Shown: positions 1 through 14,100 of the stretch, in pieces | Layout: each line of letters opens with the position of its first letter | Numbering within the stretch: position 1 is the first letter of the stretch | Assembly: GCA_032622095.1 (NCBI GenBank) | Contig: CP136065.1 | Span: forward strand, 206,130,151-206,194,150 | Length of the DNA: 64,000 bases | DNA from: Siphonodentalium dalli | Taxonomy: Eukaryota > Mollusca > Scaphopoda > Gadilida > Siphonodentaliidae | Direction of reading: 5' to 3' | Notes under the pieces: model-generated | The model's input: the letters and a program-made list of their open reading frames with translations, nothing else | The model's database searches: none | Told to the model about the DNA's origin: nothing | Made by a program: the position numbers and the translations under genes

Positions 1-1374
1 TACACACCATACCTAAAATGGGTTCAGTCATCCACATACCCACCATCCTCTAAAATGGGTTCAGTCATACACAATGTCATGTGAGCAGCGACGCTTTAAA
101 TATACACATACCCACCATCCTCTAAAATGGGTTCAGTCATCCACATACCCACCATCCTCTAAAATGGGTTCAGTCATCCACATACCCACCATCCTCTAAA
201 ATGGGTTCAGTCATCCACATACCCACCATCGTCTAAAATGGGTTCAGTCATCCACATACCCACCATCCTCTAAAATGGGTTCAGTCATTCACAATGTCAT
301 GTGAGTAGCGACGCTTTAAATATCCACATACCCACCATCCTCTAAAATGGGTTCAGTCATCCACATACCCACCATCCTCTAAAATGGGTCAGTCATCCAC
401 ATACCCACCATCCTCTAAAATGGGTTCAGTCATCCACATACCCACCATCCTCTAAAATGGGTTCAGTCATCCACATACCCACCATCCTCTAAAATGTGTT
501 CAGTCATTCACAATGTCATGTGAGTAGCGACGCTTTAAATATCCACATACCCACCATCCTCTAAAATGGGTTCAGTCATCCACATACCCACCATCCTCTA
601 AAATGGGTTCAGTCATCCACATACCCACCATCCTCTAAAATGGGTTCAGTCATCCACATACCCACCATCCTCTAAAATGGGTTCAGTCATCCACATACCC
701 ACCATCCTCTAAAATGTGTTCAGTCATTCACAATGTCATGTGAGTAGCGACGCTTTAAATATCCACATACCCACCATCCTCTAAAATGTGTTCAGTCATT
801 CACAATGTCATGTGAGTAGCGACGCTTTAAATATCCACATACCCACCATCCTCTAAAATGGGTTCAGTCATTCACAATGTCATGTGAGTAGCGACGCTTT
901 AAATATCCACATACCCACCATCCTCTAAAATGGGTTCAGTCATCCACATACCCACCATCCTCTAAAATGGGTTCAGTCATCCACATACCCACCATCCTCT
1001 AAAATGGGTTCAGTCATCCACATACCCACCATCCTCTAAAATGGGTTCAGTCATACACAATGTCATGTGAGTAGCGACGCTTTAAATATCCACATACCCG
1101 CCATCCTCTAAAATGGGTTTAGTCATACACAATGTCATGTGAGTAGCGACGCTTTAAATATCCACATACCCACCATCCTCTAAAATGGGTTCAGTCATTC
1201 ACAATGTCATGTGAGTAGCGACGCTTTAAATATCCACATACCCACCATCCTCTAAAATGGGTTCAGTCATACACAATGTCATGTGAGTAGCGACGCTTTA
1301 AATATCCACATACCCGCCATCCTCTAAAATGGGTTCAGTCATTCACAATGTCATGTGAGTAGCGACGCTTTAAA
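1..1374. repeat. Two-component satellite array (37-bp and 35-bp units)
   Basis: The array begins before the window. It is built from a 37-bp unit containing CCACATACCCACCATCCTCT followed by AAAATGGGTTCAGTCA, and a 35-bp unit containing ACAATGTCATGTGAGTAGCG followed by ACGCTTTAAATA. The second unit interrupts runs of one to five copies of the first, at about eleven places (for example near 69, 286, 504, 724, 796, 1052 and 1340). Copies are almost identical, with rare substitutions such as CCGCCATCC or a lost T in GGGTTCAG, so the array was recently homogenised. It ends sharply at TTTAAATATTTACGC. Confidence 0.95.
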
Positions 1375-2092
1375 TATTTACGCTTGAGTGCAAATTTACT
1401 TAATTAATTTCCGCTCCGTATTTTGACATACGCGCATTCTCTGGTTGGCGAAACTAGAAGACAAACGTTATAATGGACACTAAACATATAAAACTCGTCA
1501 AACTGGAAAAAAAACATCTTGAGCTCCGGATGTTCTTCTGATAATACCGAAATTAGTACAATTTATCGGGTTATGTGATATGCACACAGACACAGCAATG
1601 AGTCATTTGCAATGTGCATAAATCATATGTTCAATGCGTTCTCTTTATCTACAATTTGATATCATCGAACATGTTTGCTAATTGGTGGGATTCAAGGCTT
1701 GTTGGTAATTTTGGTTGTGGATGGCTAAGTTTACCTATTGAAATGCAACATATTCTCATATATAGTGAATCTAACTATAATTAAATTTTTGAAATAAGCC
1801 CGCAGTGGACTTATATCCGTTATTCGTTTTATGGCGCGGGCCACAATAAAAACACACTATAAAGAGCGTACATCTGTTAAGTCGGTTTAGGCTCATATAG
1901 AGCGTAAACATAATACTTCGGATACGGGCTTTTTTGTGTTTTTTGAAATAAGTTCAATATGAACTTATTTTCAGGTGAACAGTCTGTGAAATGACACCTG
2001 CCATTTGTATTTATTGAACGACGTCAATAAAGCACTATAATTGTGACTACCCCACGAAAGTTCATAAACTGCATATTCTTTTTAATTTGCAG
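1375..2092. other. Unannotated sequence upstream of first visible receptor exon
   Basis: No exon of the receptor's missing N-terminal part could be found here. The stretch around 1803-1990 (CATATAGAGCG, AAAGAGCGTACATCTGTTAA) recurs, inverted and diverged, at about 5835-6003, so it is part of a dispersed repeat. Confidence 0.5.
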
Positions 2093-2160
2093 GACCACCA
2101 CTTACGATTGAAACGGATATGAATATAAGGAGCATGGGACCAATTTCAGAACAATACATG
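2093..2160 (+). CDS. Receptor exon a (68 bp, extracellular beta strand)
   Basis: The exon follows a pyrimidine-rich AG acceptor (TTTTTAATTTGCAG) and precedes GTGAGG. It enters with two bases of a split codon and leaves in phase 0. The translation ends [14 protein letters not shown], matching the family pattern in which G-x-I-S-E-x-x-M precedes the next exon. A 68-bp exon is exactly the size found at this place in GABA-A receptor genes. The preceding exon must end with one base of a split codon; it is not seen in the 2.1 kb upstream. Confidence 0.9.
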
Positions 2161-5100
2161 GTGAGGCAATATGTCCTAATTTACAATTACTGTAACATTC
2201 GTTCAGATAAATTATGTTTACAACGATTATAATATTAATTATCATTTATCGTAAAACAGGTGCAATCGAGACCATCAATTACAGGTAAATCATCGCCTAC
2301 TTTCATTTAAAACTTAGGCCCAATCAATCAATCAATAGTTTATTCTCTCCGTCCATATTTTGGAACTGGGTCTATACACGAAATAGAATTACATGCATTT
2401 ACATAATTGGTGTAAACGAAAAAAAAACAATAAGTATGCAGAGTTATATCGCGTACGTATGAAGTCGAATGAGGTGGCACGCTTATTTGCGTAATATTGT
2501 ATACAAATTTTAGTCAATGTCAGCGTTTTCTAGCTGTTCAGGAAGCCCTTTTCAGTATTTCTCCTTGGAATTTAGCCAAGTAAACAAGCTCTGTTTTGTC
2601 ACCTGTGTTTAAAATTGCAACAAATCTTTGCCGGGTTGCGTATTCGTGGTAGTACTTCTTATAGTGGATCCTGCGCGATGAGGAAAATCCCAGTTATGGA
2701 GTGTGCAGTTGGATACTGTTGTACCCGAAAATGAAGTGCAATATTCTGACCCAATGTTCCTTTGTCCCTGAATTAGGAATTTACTGATGTGGTTGCTGTT
2801 TCTTTAATCCCCACACACCAACAAGGACCGCATAGCCACATCAGGCGAATCTACAGCACATAATTTAGTTGCATTTGAAGTTCTGGGGCTTCTCAACAAA
2901 GACTCACTATATACCCTGCGATAGCCGCACCAAAACCACAGGAACTTACTGTGGCCGAATATGAATGCCACAAGTCTAATCATAGGTGGCAATGTCATTG
3001 CTGTACACGGAGACAATGTCTCTTTTGGCGCATGTTGCGTGTATCATCACATATGTAATGGATGTCCAGTGTATGTCACAAGAGCCAGAAATCAAATATA
3101 CACATATATAAATATATAGTTTGGTCACCTATATAATTGCGACTTGGGCTGTTGCCTTGTGTCACATACATCGCAATCCAGATTTAATGTACGGAAAACA
3201 CATATGCTAATGGTGTAACAAGAAACCCGCCCTAAGCCCAAACAGATGCGGTAGCAAATCCCAAGAGTTCCCCGTATAGGCACAAGCTAACACCGGTACA
3301 TCCTCCAATAACACAACAACGTACTAATAAATAATAAGCCTATTTGTTAGCAATGTCTCAAAGGACGTATTTCCATAAAATGGACATCAAACGAGACAGA
3401 TGCCGTGATTCGTGTGAGAGATATATAGTATTTGTATTCCAGTCGAATGAGATATGATGGCAATACCGAGCAATTGATTCATACACGGGTCATAGAATCT
3501 GTTCGTTTCGGGAACACGGCGTATCATTGTACCGGCAAAGACCGTGATTCCTGCTCGAGATATGTCGCTCTGTAGGCATGATACTTGCTCGTGAATAATG
3601 GCTTCTTGGGTATTATTTATCAGGACAGTAATATACGGGGGAGCCATGATTCAGCATGAGTGTCGTTGGGGTCAGACGAGCCGGGACACGGGACCCATAA
3701 AATACTAATTCCGCAATGTTAGATAGCGCGGTCTCCTCCAAAGTTCAGCAGCAAACCACAGCTACAGAATACATGTTCATTACGCGCGCCGCGTGTATAC
3801 TAATGTACACATTCTAGTTTCGCCTGGGCGCTGTCATGGCGCATGGGGTTCTATTTATAGAATGTTAATTAATGGGACACATTAAAAGTTGTAGTGCGAC
3901 CCCCGAGGACGAGCTGTAGTGCGACCCCGAGGCCGAGCCTGGTAAAACGTGTTGTTGAGAATTTCAATTTCGTTTATTGGCATTTACATTATGTCAATAA
4001 TGTTGATTTTTGGTTTGTGATAAGCTATGCCAATTACAAATAACAGAAATAAAAAAGATTCTATAATTACAGTCACGGGTATATAATATATGATCTTGAG
4101 CGCGTTACCATTTCTGACTATGGTTTTCTTGTTTTAAGTTGAACGTCAAAGGGAAAACAATGTGCAGCTAAATTATTTCGGTATGACCCTCATATTCTTG
4201 ATTTACCATGCGAAGTATGATTCGCTTTACTGTCACTTGTCTTGATATATCAATACACCCACCAATATTTACACTATCGAAACACAGTTAGTTCAAGAAA
4301 TGCTGCATGCACAGATACTCAGTCGGGGCTGTTACGTTTTTATGGAGAATTGTTGTCTGATTTGCCAAAGAACTAAATATTGATGTTTCAGGGAACTAAA
4401 TTTTGTGTAAATCCACCAATAGAGCTGTTGGAAGTGAAATTAAGCACAATACATATAACGACACACCGCCAATAATTGTGAAAAGGTAGTTCAACTTCAA
4501 CTAGCAAATGGAGGTTAGAAATCAGTTTAATGCTGTATCCAAATATATGTTACGTCTATACATTGTGGTTCGTATGTTTCCATCCATCGTATAGACATAT
4601 ATATGTTACCCAGAATAACAAATACATATTCCATGGGAACAAGCATCTTGCGGATTGAAACCTTCAATTTCGAGCAAGACTGGCTCTTTTGTTGGCCCCA
4701 TGTAGCTTTGCGTTAACAATACGGTGATCGACATATAATGATACTCTACACATCGATTTATCGTATTGGACCGATCGCTGTTATGCTACGATCACGGAAC
4801 TATACACAATGCACGCATCGCATAGATCGGTTATGTTCTCGAATACGTCTGTCTATATACGATATAGTGTTCGATACCACCATAAACGTCAAGACAGACA
4901 TCTTATCAATTTGTTATATGGTCCGGTTGGAATATTGAAGACAGATTCTTTGAAATATACCATTTTGGAATCTTAAAATAAAGGCTATACATTCGATAAT
5001 AATTCTTTAGGGTTACCACTTTACTCTCACAAATAGTATCGGGATGCCTCTGTTTTGTATGCTTTCAACCCTTCCAGTCAGGGGGGGGGGGAGTCGGAAA

Positions 5101-8100
5101 AAATTTGCATGCACGTATGCTGATTTTTGACTTTCGACCCTTGTTGGGACGCACCCACCCCCGCGTCCAAATTTTTTTCCGTTTTTGGCAGTTTTTTTCC
5201 GACCATTTTTGGACACCCACCCCCCTTTTAACACTAAAACAGAGATTTTCGGGGGGAATTCACTGAAAACAGCTGTATATTCTGTGCATACTATTATTCA
5301 TGGATGTTAAAATTGACATGTAAATAGGAACAAGTCATTTTGGGGTCATTCGGTCCAAAAAAACATGGCTGCCAGCAGCCATCTTGGATATTTTCGAGTT
5401 GCGGAAAAAAAACAATGGTGGTCCTATCGACCACCCACCCACCCTGGCATACGTGCCCGGAATGTTTTTTCCACCCCCTGTCTCGGGTCCTTATTTCACG
5501 CATTTTTTATCAAACATGTCAGCCTTTCTTCTTTCTAACTTGGCTGCGCATTTGTATCGTCTGCATGATAGTTCTACGTGTCCTTCACTCCATATATGGG
5601 TGTCGACATCTCTCACATCATCTCCCCAAAAAGTAACCATATAGTACACGTAACCCAATGAGAATACGTATAAAACCACAGAAATAAAAACGACCTCTGA
5701 TATCTACCGGTATTGAACAATGGAAGCATACTGGTTCTTCATATCCGATCTTTTGACTTTTAGGGCGCGAAAAATTTATAACATGGCAAAACTTCATTTC
5801 AAAGTATAGACATCTGGTCATCCAGCCTGTGCTCCTGAAAATAAGCTGTTATAAAACTTATTTCAAAAACACAAATAAGGCCATATCGACATTATATTTT
5901 GTTTCGCTCTATATGAACCTAAATCTGTTGACCAGATGTGCGCTCTTTATATAATACTAAATGTGACCACCGCCATAAAACGGAATAACCGGTATAAGTT
6001 CATTCATTTTTTCTTACATTCTTTAACAATTTTTATCATTTTTTTTATCATTATTTCTTACATTCTTAAACTATTTGTTTCAATTTTTTTTAATTTTTTC
6101 TTATAATTTTTAACAATTGTAAAAAGTAATATAAAATTTGTTAGTCGACTCGCATATATAAGAGAATGCATTGGCCCAGGGTTTTCGCAACAATTCAGGA
6201 AGCTCTCGTCATGAAAGGGTTAAAAAGACTGGAGATACCAGAGTCCACCAATGAAATAAGTCCAATATGAACCTGTGTGAATATTTAGGTCCAACATGAA
6301 CCTATTTGAACGATGCTATATGTTGGCTCACCAAAACAAGCAATGAATGACTTCATGGCGTGGGTCTAATTATTTTCGGCGATATCAAATGTACCAACAG
6401 GAATTAAATATTATAGTTCAAATATGATAGAACAACCCCAATCATATATCTACTTTATCAACTTGAAAACATCTAATCAACAGTAAACACTAGATACAGA
6501 GCACATGTACATGTATGTTGAATGTGCTTGACTGGTTACAACCTGAGTCAACTAAAAGTCGCATTTTAGCAACCTAAATTCAGCATTTAAAGACAGATGG
6601 TGGTGACATTCATTTTAGTATAGTAAATAGTTTACGAAAAGAAATTGATAAATTTCAATATTACCACCATCCGTCTTTAAATGCTGAATTTATGTTGCCA
6701 AAATGCGACTTTTGGAAAATGAATTTTCGAATCCATGCATATCTAAATGGGAACGCCAGCGCGATAGTAAAACAAATATAAATGGTGCGCGTGGCTACTT
6801 ACTTTTTCGAATCTGAAGCCAATGAAGTCGAATTCAATGCCTCTCATACATGTAGTTTTCCACGTAACTGAACTGCGTCACAACAATATACTCGAAATTC
6901 CCTCAGCAATCTTTCCTCGTGACGTCTCATCTAGTCTTTATGGAAGAGTATTCCTTATTCGTGCACAATGGTTGACTCTGGCATATCCCGTCTTGTTAAC
7001 CCCTTCGTGACCGGAGCTTCTTGCATTTTTGCGAAAACCCTGTATAACAAATTTTATATTATTTATATAATTGTTAAAGAATGTAAGAAACAATGAAACA
7101 ATTATAAAAAAAACTGTTAAAGAATGTAAGAAATAATGATACAAAAATGATAAAAAAAACTGTTAAAGAATGTAAGAAATAAATGATAAAAAAAATTATA
7201 AAAATTGTTAAAGAATGTAAGAAAAAATTATTTTAAATGATAAAATTGTTAAAGAATATAAGAAAAACTGATAAAAAAAAATGTTATAGAATGTAAGAAA
7301 AAATTATAAAAAATTATAAAAATTGTTAAAGAGTGTAAGAAAAAATTATTAAAAACAATTATAAAGAATTTAAGAAAAAATTAAAAATAATTGTTAGACC
7401 AATTCATTCTATATATACGAGGCGATCTATGGTCAGTGGCACATGGTCTTTAATGTTGCGCCAGCAAAGCACCCGTCATGAAAGCATTAACATACTCTCT
7501 CAGTTCACGACACCTAATGGGAATCGAACCTCTTTCGTTTAGGAATATTCTATGCAAGTGTACTTCCGCCAGCGATGGAAGGATGAAAGACTGGCTTTCC
7601 ATCTGGGAAACATCACGAACTTCACACTCAATAATAAATTCGTTCAGCATATATGGAAACCTACCACGTTCTTCATGAATGGTCGGAGATCACAACAACA
7701 TAATATAACTGTACCAAACCTGTTCGTGCGGGTCTCCAATGATGGGAGTCTGTATATGTCGAGAAGGTAAGATCCAAAATATAGTTTATCTCATATTATA
7801 GTCCAGACAAAGACTGATATACTCGACCAAACGACGTGTATTCAATTCTCCAATTTTGGTCTAAAACACCAAAATTCACACAAAATACCAGTTGGAAAAT
7901 CAGAATATCAGAACAATTCTGATATTTCATCATTTCTTCTTTCTTTCTAACTTGACTGCACCCTTGGTTTCTGTATGATATACATGCTCTACATATCCCT
8001 TATATATGTTAAAAAGAAAATACTCTGGTAAAGCCAGGAAAACTATGGTTTACATTGCTCTACTCTGGTAAAATATGGAAAAGCCATGCAAAGTCCATGT

Positions 8101-11100
8101 AAAAAAGGACATAGCTTTGTAAATTCCATGTAAAGGTATGGCGTACCCAACTTTGCTCTCGTAAAATGCTGGTGAGATAGGACATACATTGGTAAAACCC
8201 ATGTAAGCCCATGTAAATCAGAACACACTCCAGCAAATTATTGATGGAGTCATGGTGTAACAGACTATTCTCTGATGATACCCTGGTAAATAATTACATA
8301 ATCTGGTAAAAGCCACATAAAGCCCATGTAACATGCCACCCTTGTAAATTCAAAGTAAAGGCATGGTCTATCCCACTTTACTATCGCCAAAATGCTGATG
8401 AAACAGGACATAGCTGGATAAAACCCATGTAAATCAGAAGATATTCCAGTAAATTATTGATGAAGTCATGGTGTAACCACTTATAGTCTGGTAAAACCCT
8501 GGTAAACAATTATATACTCTGATAAAAGCCATTTAAAAAAACATGCCCATGTAAATTCCTAGTAAAGGCATGGTGTACCATGCCTTTACTCTCGTAAACT
8601 GCTTGCGAAACAGGATATGCATGGGTAAAACCCATGTAAACCAGAACATAATCTAGTAAATTCTTGATGGAGTCATGGTGTAACAGATTATGCTCTGATA
8701 AAATATTGGTGAAACGGGATGTACTCGTGTACCACCTCTTTAAAATCAGTTCTGGAAAAAGCGCTCTTTAAATAAAAAACGCTCTTAAATTTTTGTATTA
8801 TTTGTTTTTCCTTTCTGAATATCTGTGTTTTATATGTGTGCGTATACTATGTTGACGATTCACTAGACAAATTTTACCAGAGTAACAATTGAACCCGGTA
8901 TCAAACTCAACAGTTTATAGAATGGGGCAAGAATATTCTTATTCAGCCTTCCAAAAAAAGAACCCCGGCACAACCGTGGTAAATTACCTTAATATCGAGG
9001 TAAATTACCCTGGTAGAATTACTCTCGTAGAATCACAACATACATACTTACATCCCGGTAAAATACCTTGGTGAAATGGGTCCATTTCACTGGAGTAAAA
9101 ATACATTGGTGGGTCTACGGGTGTGCGTATAATATGGTGACAATTCATTAGACAAATTTTACCAGAGTAATACCTTGGTAAAATTTTATCATTTTACCTG
9201 TTCCAATCACCAATCATGGTGTATTTAGTGGTGACAAATAAAAATTTCCCACGGTATTTAGTCATATCGCGATATATTTTTCAATACCGTAGTCGGTATA
9301 ACTTGAGTCAATATCGTGAAGCTCTAGTATTTACCATGCATGGTTTACCAGATCAAGTGCTTTTTATAAGGGGCCCTTCACAATACCCCACCCAGTCGCA
9401 TGCAGGTCCCTGTGCGATGTGAATAGACTCATCCTTTTGTGTTGATAGAGGGGTGTTTCCAACGTTTACGGCTGTTGTGACGTGCCACTTAAAAATCACC
9501 CGAATCTCGAATACCATAAGAGGTAGTGGACAACCTGATCTAGATTAGGCACGGGAGTCACCCACCCCTCCCCTCCCCACATTAACCGATCCACCGTGAC
9601 AAACGCGCAGCGGTGTCTCTATAAATAATAGATCGGGCTGAGTGTAATTTCGTCATCATTATCCGCGCCGATTTCCGGCGAAGCATGGAATGAGATTGCG
9701 TCGCACGAACGACACATCGGCGATCAGAATGGATCACGAAGTCTTTCTGTTGACTATAAGCGCGCATTGTACTCACAAAAGCCGATCTGGCCGCCACCTA
9801 CTGTCACTGAAAGGAAAACAATGTACGCGTAATGAATCTAATAAAAACTTCTCGTCTGCAAATGGAGCAACGAGACGTCAGCTACAGCCGACAGGGGAGG
9901 TAATCTCATTCCGGAAGTCTAATTGTGACTCTCGCAATTTCTCGCGGTTCAGCGACGATCATACGTGATGAGAATACTGAGCGTTCAAATCGGTTTCCCA
10001 TGGTATTATTTGAGAGCATTGCGCGTGGTGAGACCGTGGTCGGGCGCCGTTATTACGATTACGAGATTTAGGCCTCATCGCATTGAGTAACCAATCACGT
10101 ATTGTGTGAGGGACTCCGAGAATATTGCGGATTGTGTCGGCCTCCAGAGGAATATCGAAGATTGTGTGATGCGCTCAGCCGTGGTCCCAAGACTGATTAT
10201 CATGAATATGTGTCACTCCCCGTGGGTTTATTGTGGGAATAGCACCAAAATACTCTCACCAGCCAATACAGTACACCGCACGCGTAGATTTTATTGGTAA
10301 GTAAGGGTTAGAGCACAAGAATTATTATTTACCAGAATCAATCGAGTCGAAGAGGAGATTTATTCTGGTAAAGAAATATTCGCATCGCATGCTCTGACCG
10401 ACTTGATCTCACCGAGCACATGCAATTGATCCCACATAATGCAATCAACTGGAAATGTGCCATTGAGCGTGTTTTGACCACGACGCACAATCCGTGCGCT
10501 GGCCACGATTGGACACAATAGCCGTTTAGCCACGCCCAACAACGTGATTAACATTAACTGATCGCCGTTAATGTGAATAGATATGTCCGAAACAACACGG
10601 ACTGGTCCCACACTGAAGCGCCCGTGCGATTTGTCTGTTATGAGTTCAACTGGTGTCAGTCAACTCGTACCCTGACCAACTCGTACCCAGCTGTTTTTCA
10701 GCAATTCATGGGGACAAAACGGTGGCATTTCAACTGAATAACTTACATACTATGATCAGGCACCAAGACTAAGACATATTACACAGAGACGTGGTCCAAG
10801 TATGAGTATACGATTATACGACCTATGGGTATACAATTCTAAGGTTAAATGTTACTGGAATTGGCGTTCTCGTAAGTCCCATAACAAACCCCTTCCTTGC
10901 AGTCATATATATACTGGCATCTCGATTTTTCATTCCCTTGATGAAATATTGAGAGCAACACGAGATGGCGTGAAACGCGATTCTATAATTTGGCTAATGC
11001 TTTCATTTTAGGCTAACGATTAGTGCCACTTGCCCAATGAAGTTATCATGGTACCCAATGGACAAACAGTTATGTCCCCTGGTCATAGGGAGCTGTAAGT

Positions 11101-14100
11101 ATTCATATTTGACATCAGATTATGAACTATGTTGTTAAGGTGCTTTTGATCACCATCTACAGGCTTGAGAAGTGATGTATCGTTACAAATAGAACTGTTT
11201 CAAAGATATGCTTGCTTTGATGAATACCAGCTACATGTGGTTAAACTAGAGGGGGACACACGTGTGATCAGATGGGTTCTATAATAATCATATTATGAGT
11301 TTATGATTTTGTGCGATCTTCAACTGATATACCATGATATATACGAATAGCTTGTAGCTTAATATCATATTAAACGATATATGCGGACTGTATAATATGC
11401 TTCCATCTATGTTGTGTTGTTTCCGCATGATGTTTAGTTTAAACATATTTATTTGTCTAATTGCATGATTGATTGATTTGGTGTTTATTGTCGCTTTAGC
11501 AACTAAGGCCATATCACGACAATGCCAGTTTTAGTGGTGGAGCAAATCCGCACACTTGCGACTAATCTAACAGTGATTTCAATGGCTGGTAGACTCGTCA
11601 ACCATGTGCGGCAAACCACCGGCCATCGGCGAGTAACTGGCAACTGCACCAGATAACGATTTCGGGTTACAAAGTCCACGATGGACACATGTGGATTTGA
11701 ACCCTTATCGCCAGCGCTGGAGGTAGAAATGGCTTGGAGTGGTACCCCTAACCGATTGAGCCACCGATGCCCCCGTCTAATTCCATGAACATGGTAAACT
11801 GACATAGAGTTGTTAAAGACAATAGGATTGGGGACAAGACCTGGTCTCACTATGTGTACCTACTTCCCCAGTAGCCTCTGCATGATGCAAGGTTCACGCT
11901 GTCGGTGGCTAAATTGGCGAATGGCCATTTTTTTTCGAAAATGGCTAAAAACACAATTTCATTTGGCCAAACTTTTGGCCAAAGTTTGTTTGTACCCGAA
12001 ATGGAGACGGAAATCTAATTCAAAAGCGCTAAATAGCTCGACGAGTCTGATGTTGAGGATTAAATTAGTTGTTGTAATGTCGCCAAAGCCTGTGGAAATA
12101 TTAAAATGCCATCTTTAAAACTCAGTTCTATTTTGAGCCAATTGTCGCAGTGACTAAGTGCAGACGCCTCGAATCATTCGCTATCGAGCGACTAGCCCCC
12201 TAAGTATATATAATCTCAATATTATAAGACAATATTCGGTGCCTGTCATGGTTTGATAAGGCGGATCAATACATCGGGGTGGTACACGCAGAACTACTTC
12301 CGGATATTAATGATGAATAGTTCCCGGTCGAGTGAGCCGTAATGGAAGTACGTCTGCTGCGAGTCGATTATTCGTAGTGTGCGACCAACAGAACTGATAT
12401 ATAGACATGACGTACCCGCCTCTGATGCGTCACTTCCTGTTACAAGAGAGGCAAACTATTCATCTGACACGAGAATCACACATCTATTAATACTTATCTA
12501 TAGATAATGGGGTTTTTTACCCTGTGCCAATGCATTCTCTTATATATGCGAGTCGACCATAGGTCGCCTCGCATATATAAGACAATGCATTGGCCTAACA
12601 ATTTTTTACAATTTTAATAATTTTTTCTTGTATTCTTTAACAATTTTATAATTTCACCCATACAGAGCCCCAGACAAACATGAGCAGACGACACTCTTCT
12701 ATATGCTTCTATATATGTGTGGGGCTCCCTGCAGGGTAAAGGATGTTTTTTATTTTATGTCCTAAAAATTGTAAGAAACATTTATTTAAAAAAAATGATA
12801 AAAAATTGTTAGGCCAATGCATTCTCTTATATATGCGAGGCGACCTATGGTCGACTCGCATATATAAGAGAATGCATTGGCACAGGGTAAAAAAAATTAA
12901 GTTCTGCGTAGGGGAGTGAACTCTGCGTGGAACTTGTGTTGGTCCTCGCAGTCCAGTGTTGGACGCTTAAATTCACACTGCATGCCGTCATCGCGATGAA
13001 ATTGTGGAACGTCACAGCGTCCTAGGGCCAGCGTCTAGTATGGAAAGCCGAAGGGGACATGCTTGTTGTTAGTTGCCAATTGCTAGATGCTGGTTGCTAG
13101 TTGTGATAGTGACCAATGAAATATGGCGTTACAAACTGAATGTTAATTATAACCAGCAGCGCAAGACAATTAAAGTTAAACAAATAGTGCGCCATTTTGA
13201 AAATCAAAGGCGCCATTTACAAATAAGTCAACAAATAAATATTCATAGATGATGATATGCTCGTCTAGCTGCTAGAAATTGGAAACTGGTTCAACACGTA
13301 TACCTGCATTGAAATCGTATGCCTTGTCCGCAAAAGTCCACAATTCGCACAGGAATGATATCAAACCACAATATCCCCACCCCACTTGCACGTGTCGTCG
13401 ATTAATTATTCGGGTTGATCAAAGGCGCCTTGGAATTTAGTGGGAACTGGGGAGTCGCACCGGCCGTTACAATGCCTAACATTAAGTACTGCAACTAAAA
13501 ATCCAACATACCGCCACTCATCAGCAATGTTAAAACCAGTAGGCACCCCATATAGGTTTACTCTTAACAACAGACAACATGGTCAATCCAACTCGGACAT
13601 TTAACCTTTGAAATATAGACCTATAGTATGGAATGCATGTGCCAAATCGTGTTTTGTGAAGTTGAATGACATTGGTTATCCTACAGTCTACAATAAGCAA
13701 CTAGCACTTAGAAACTTGCAACAAGTATGTCCCCTTCGGCCATGAAGTTAAGGTGGTGGTAAATGTCTTCCCTTACCATTGATAGTCATGGCAAAAATTT
13801 CCAAAACTAAATATTCAATAAATGAAGTCTTAATTTAGTTCATAGAGTTATTCTTTCTGGTCAAAATATTTCACATTCAAATGACTCCCAACATTGTCTC
13901 TAGTTCATATATAGAGGATCTACAACGAGTAAAGACGAGGTCCATGCATTACGTACTGGACGAATTTTGTAAACTTAGCTATAAACTGGGGACGAGTTGT
14001 AGATTATAGTTATTACTGGATACAAAACCTCCATAAAACATACCTAAATAAATAAATGGGACATGAAAGTAACAGCGGCTTCTATAAAGCGTGTGATGAC

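Noticed and set aside
3387-3647. 86-codon minus-strand frame with ATG ([12 protein letters not shown]...)
   Set aside because: Vaguely like a von Willebrand A strand ([10 protein letters not shown]) but too short and without flanking exons; not enough to call.
7515-7545. GAATCGAACCTC next to exon b, resembling a tRNA B box on the minus strand
   Set aside because: No A box or cloverleaf at the required spacing; the neighbouring sequence is receptor coding exon.
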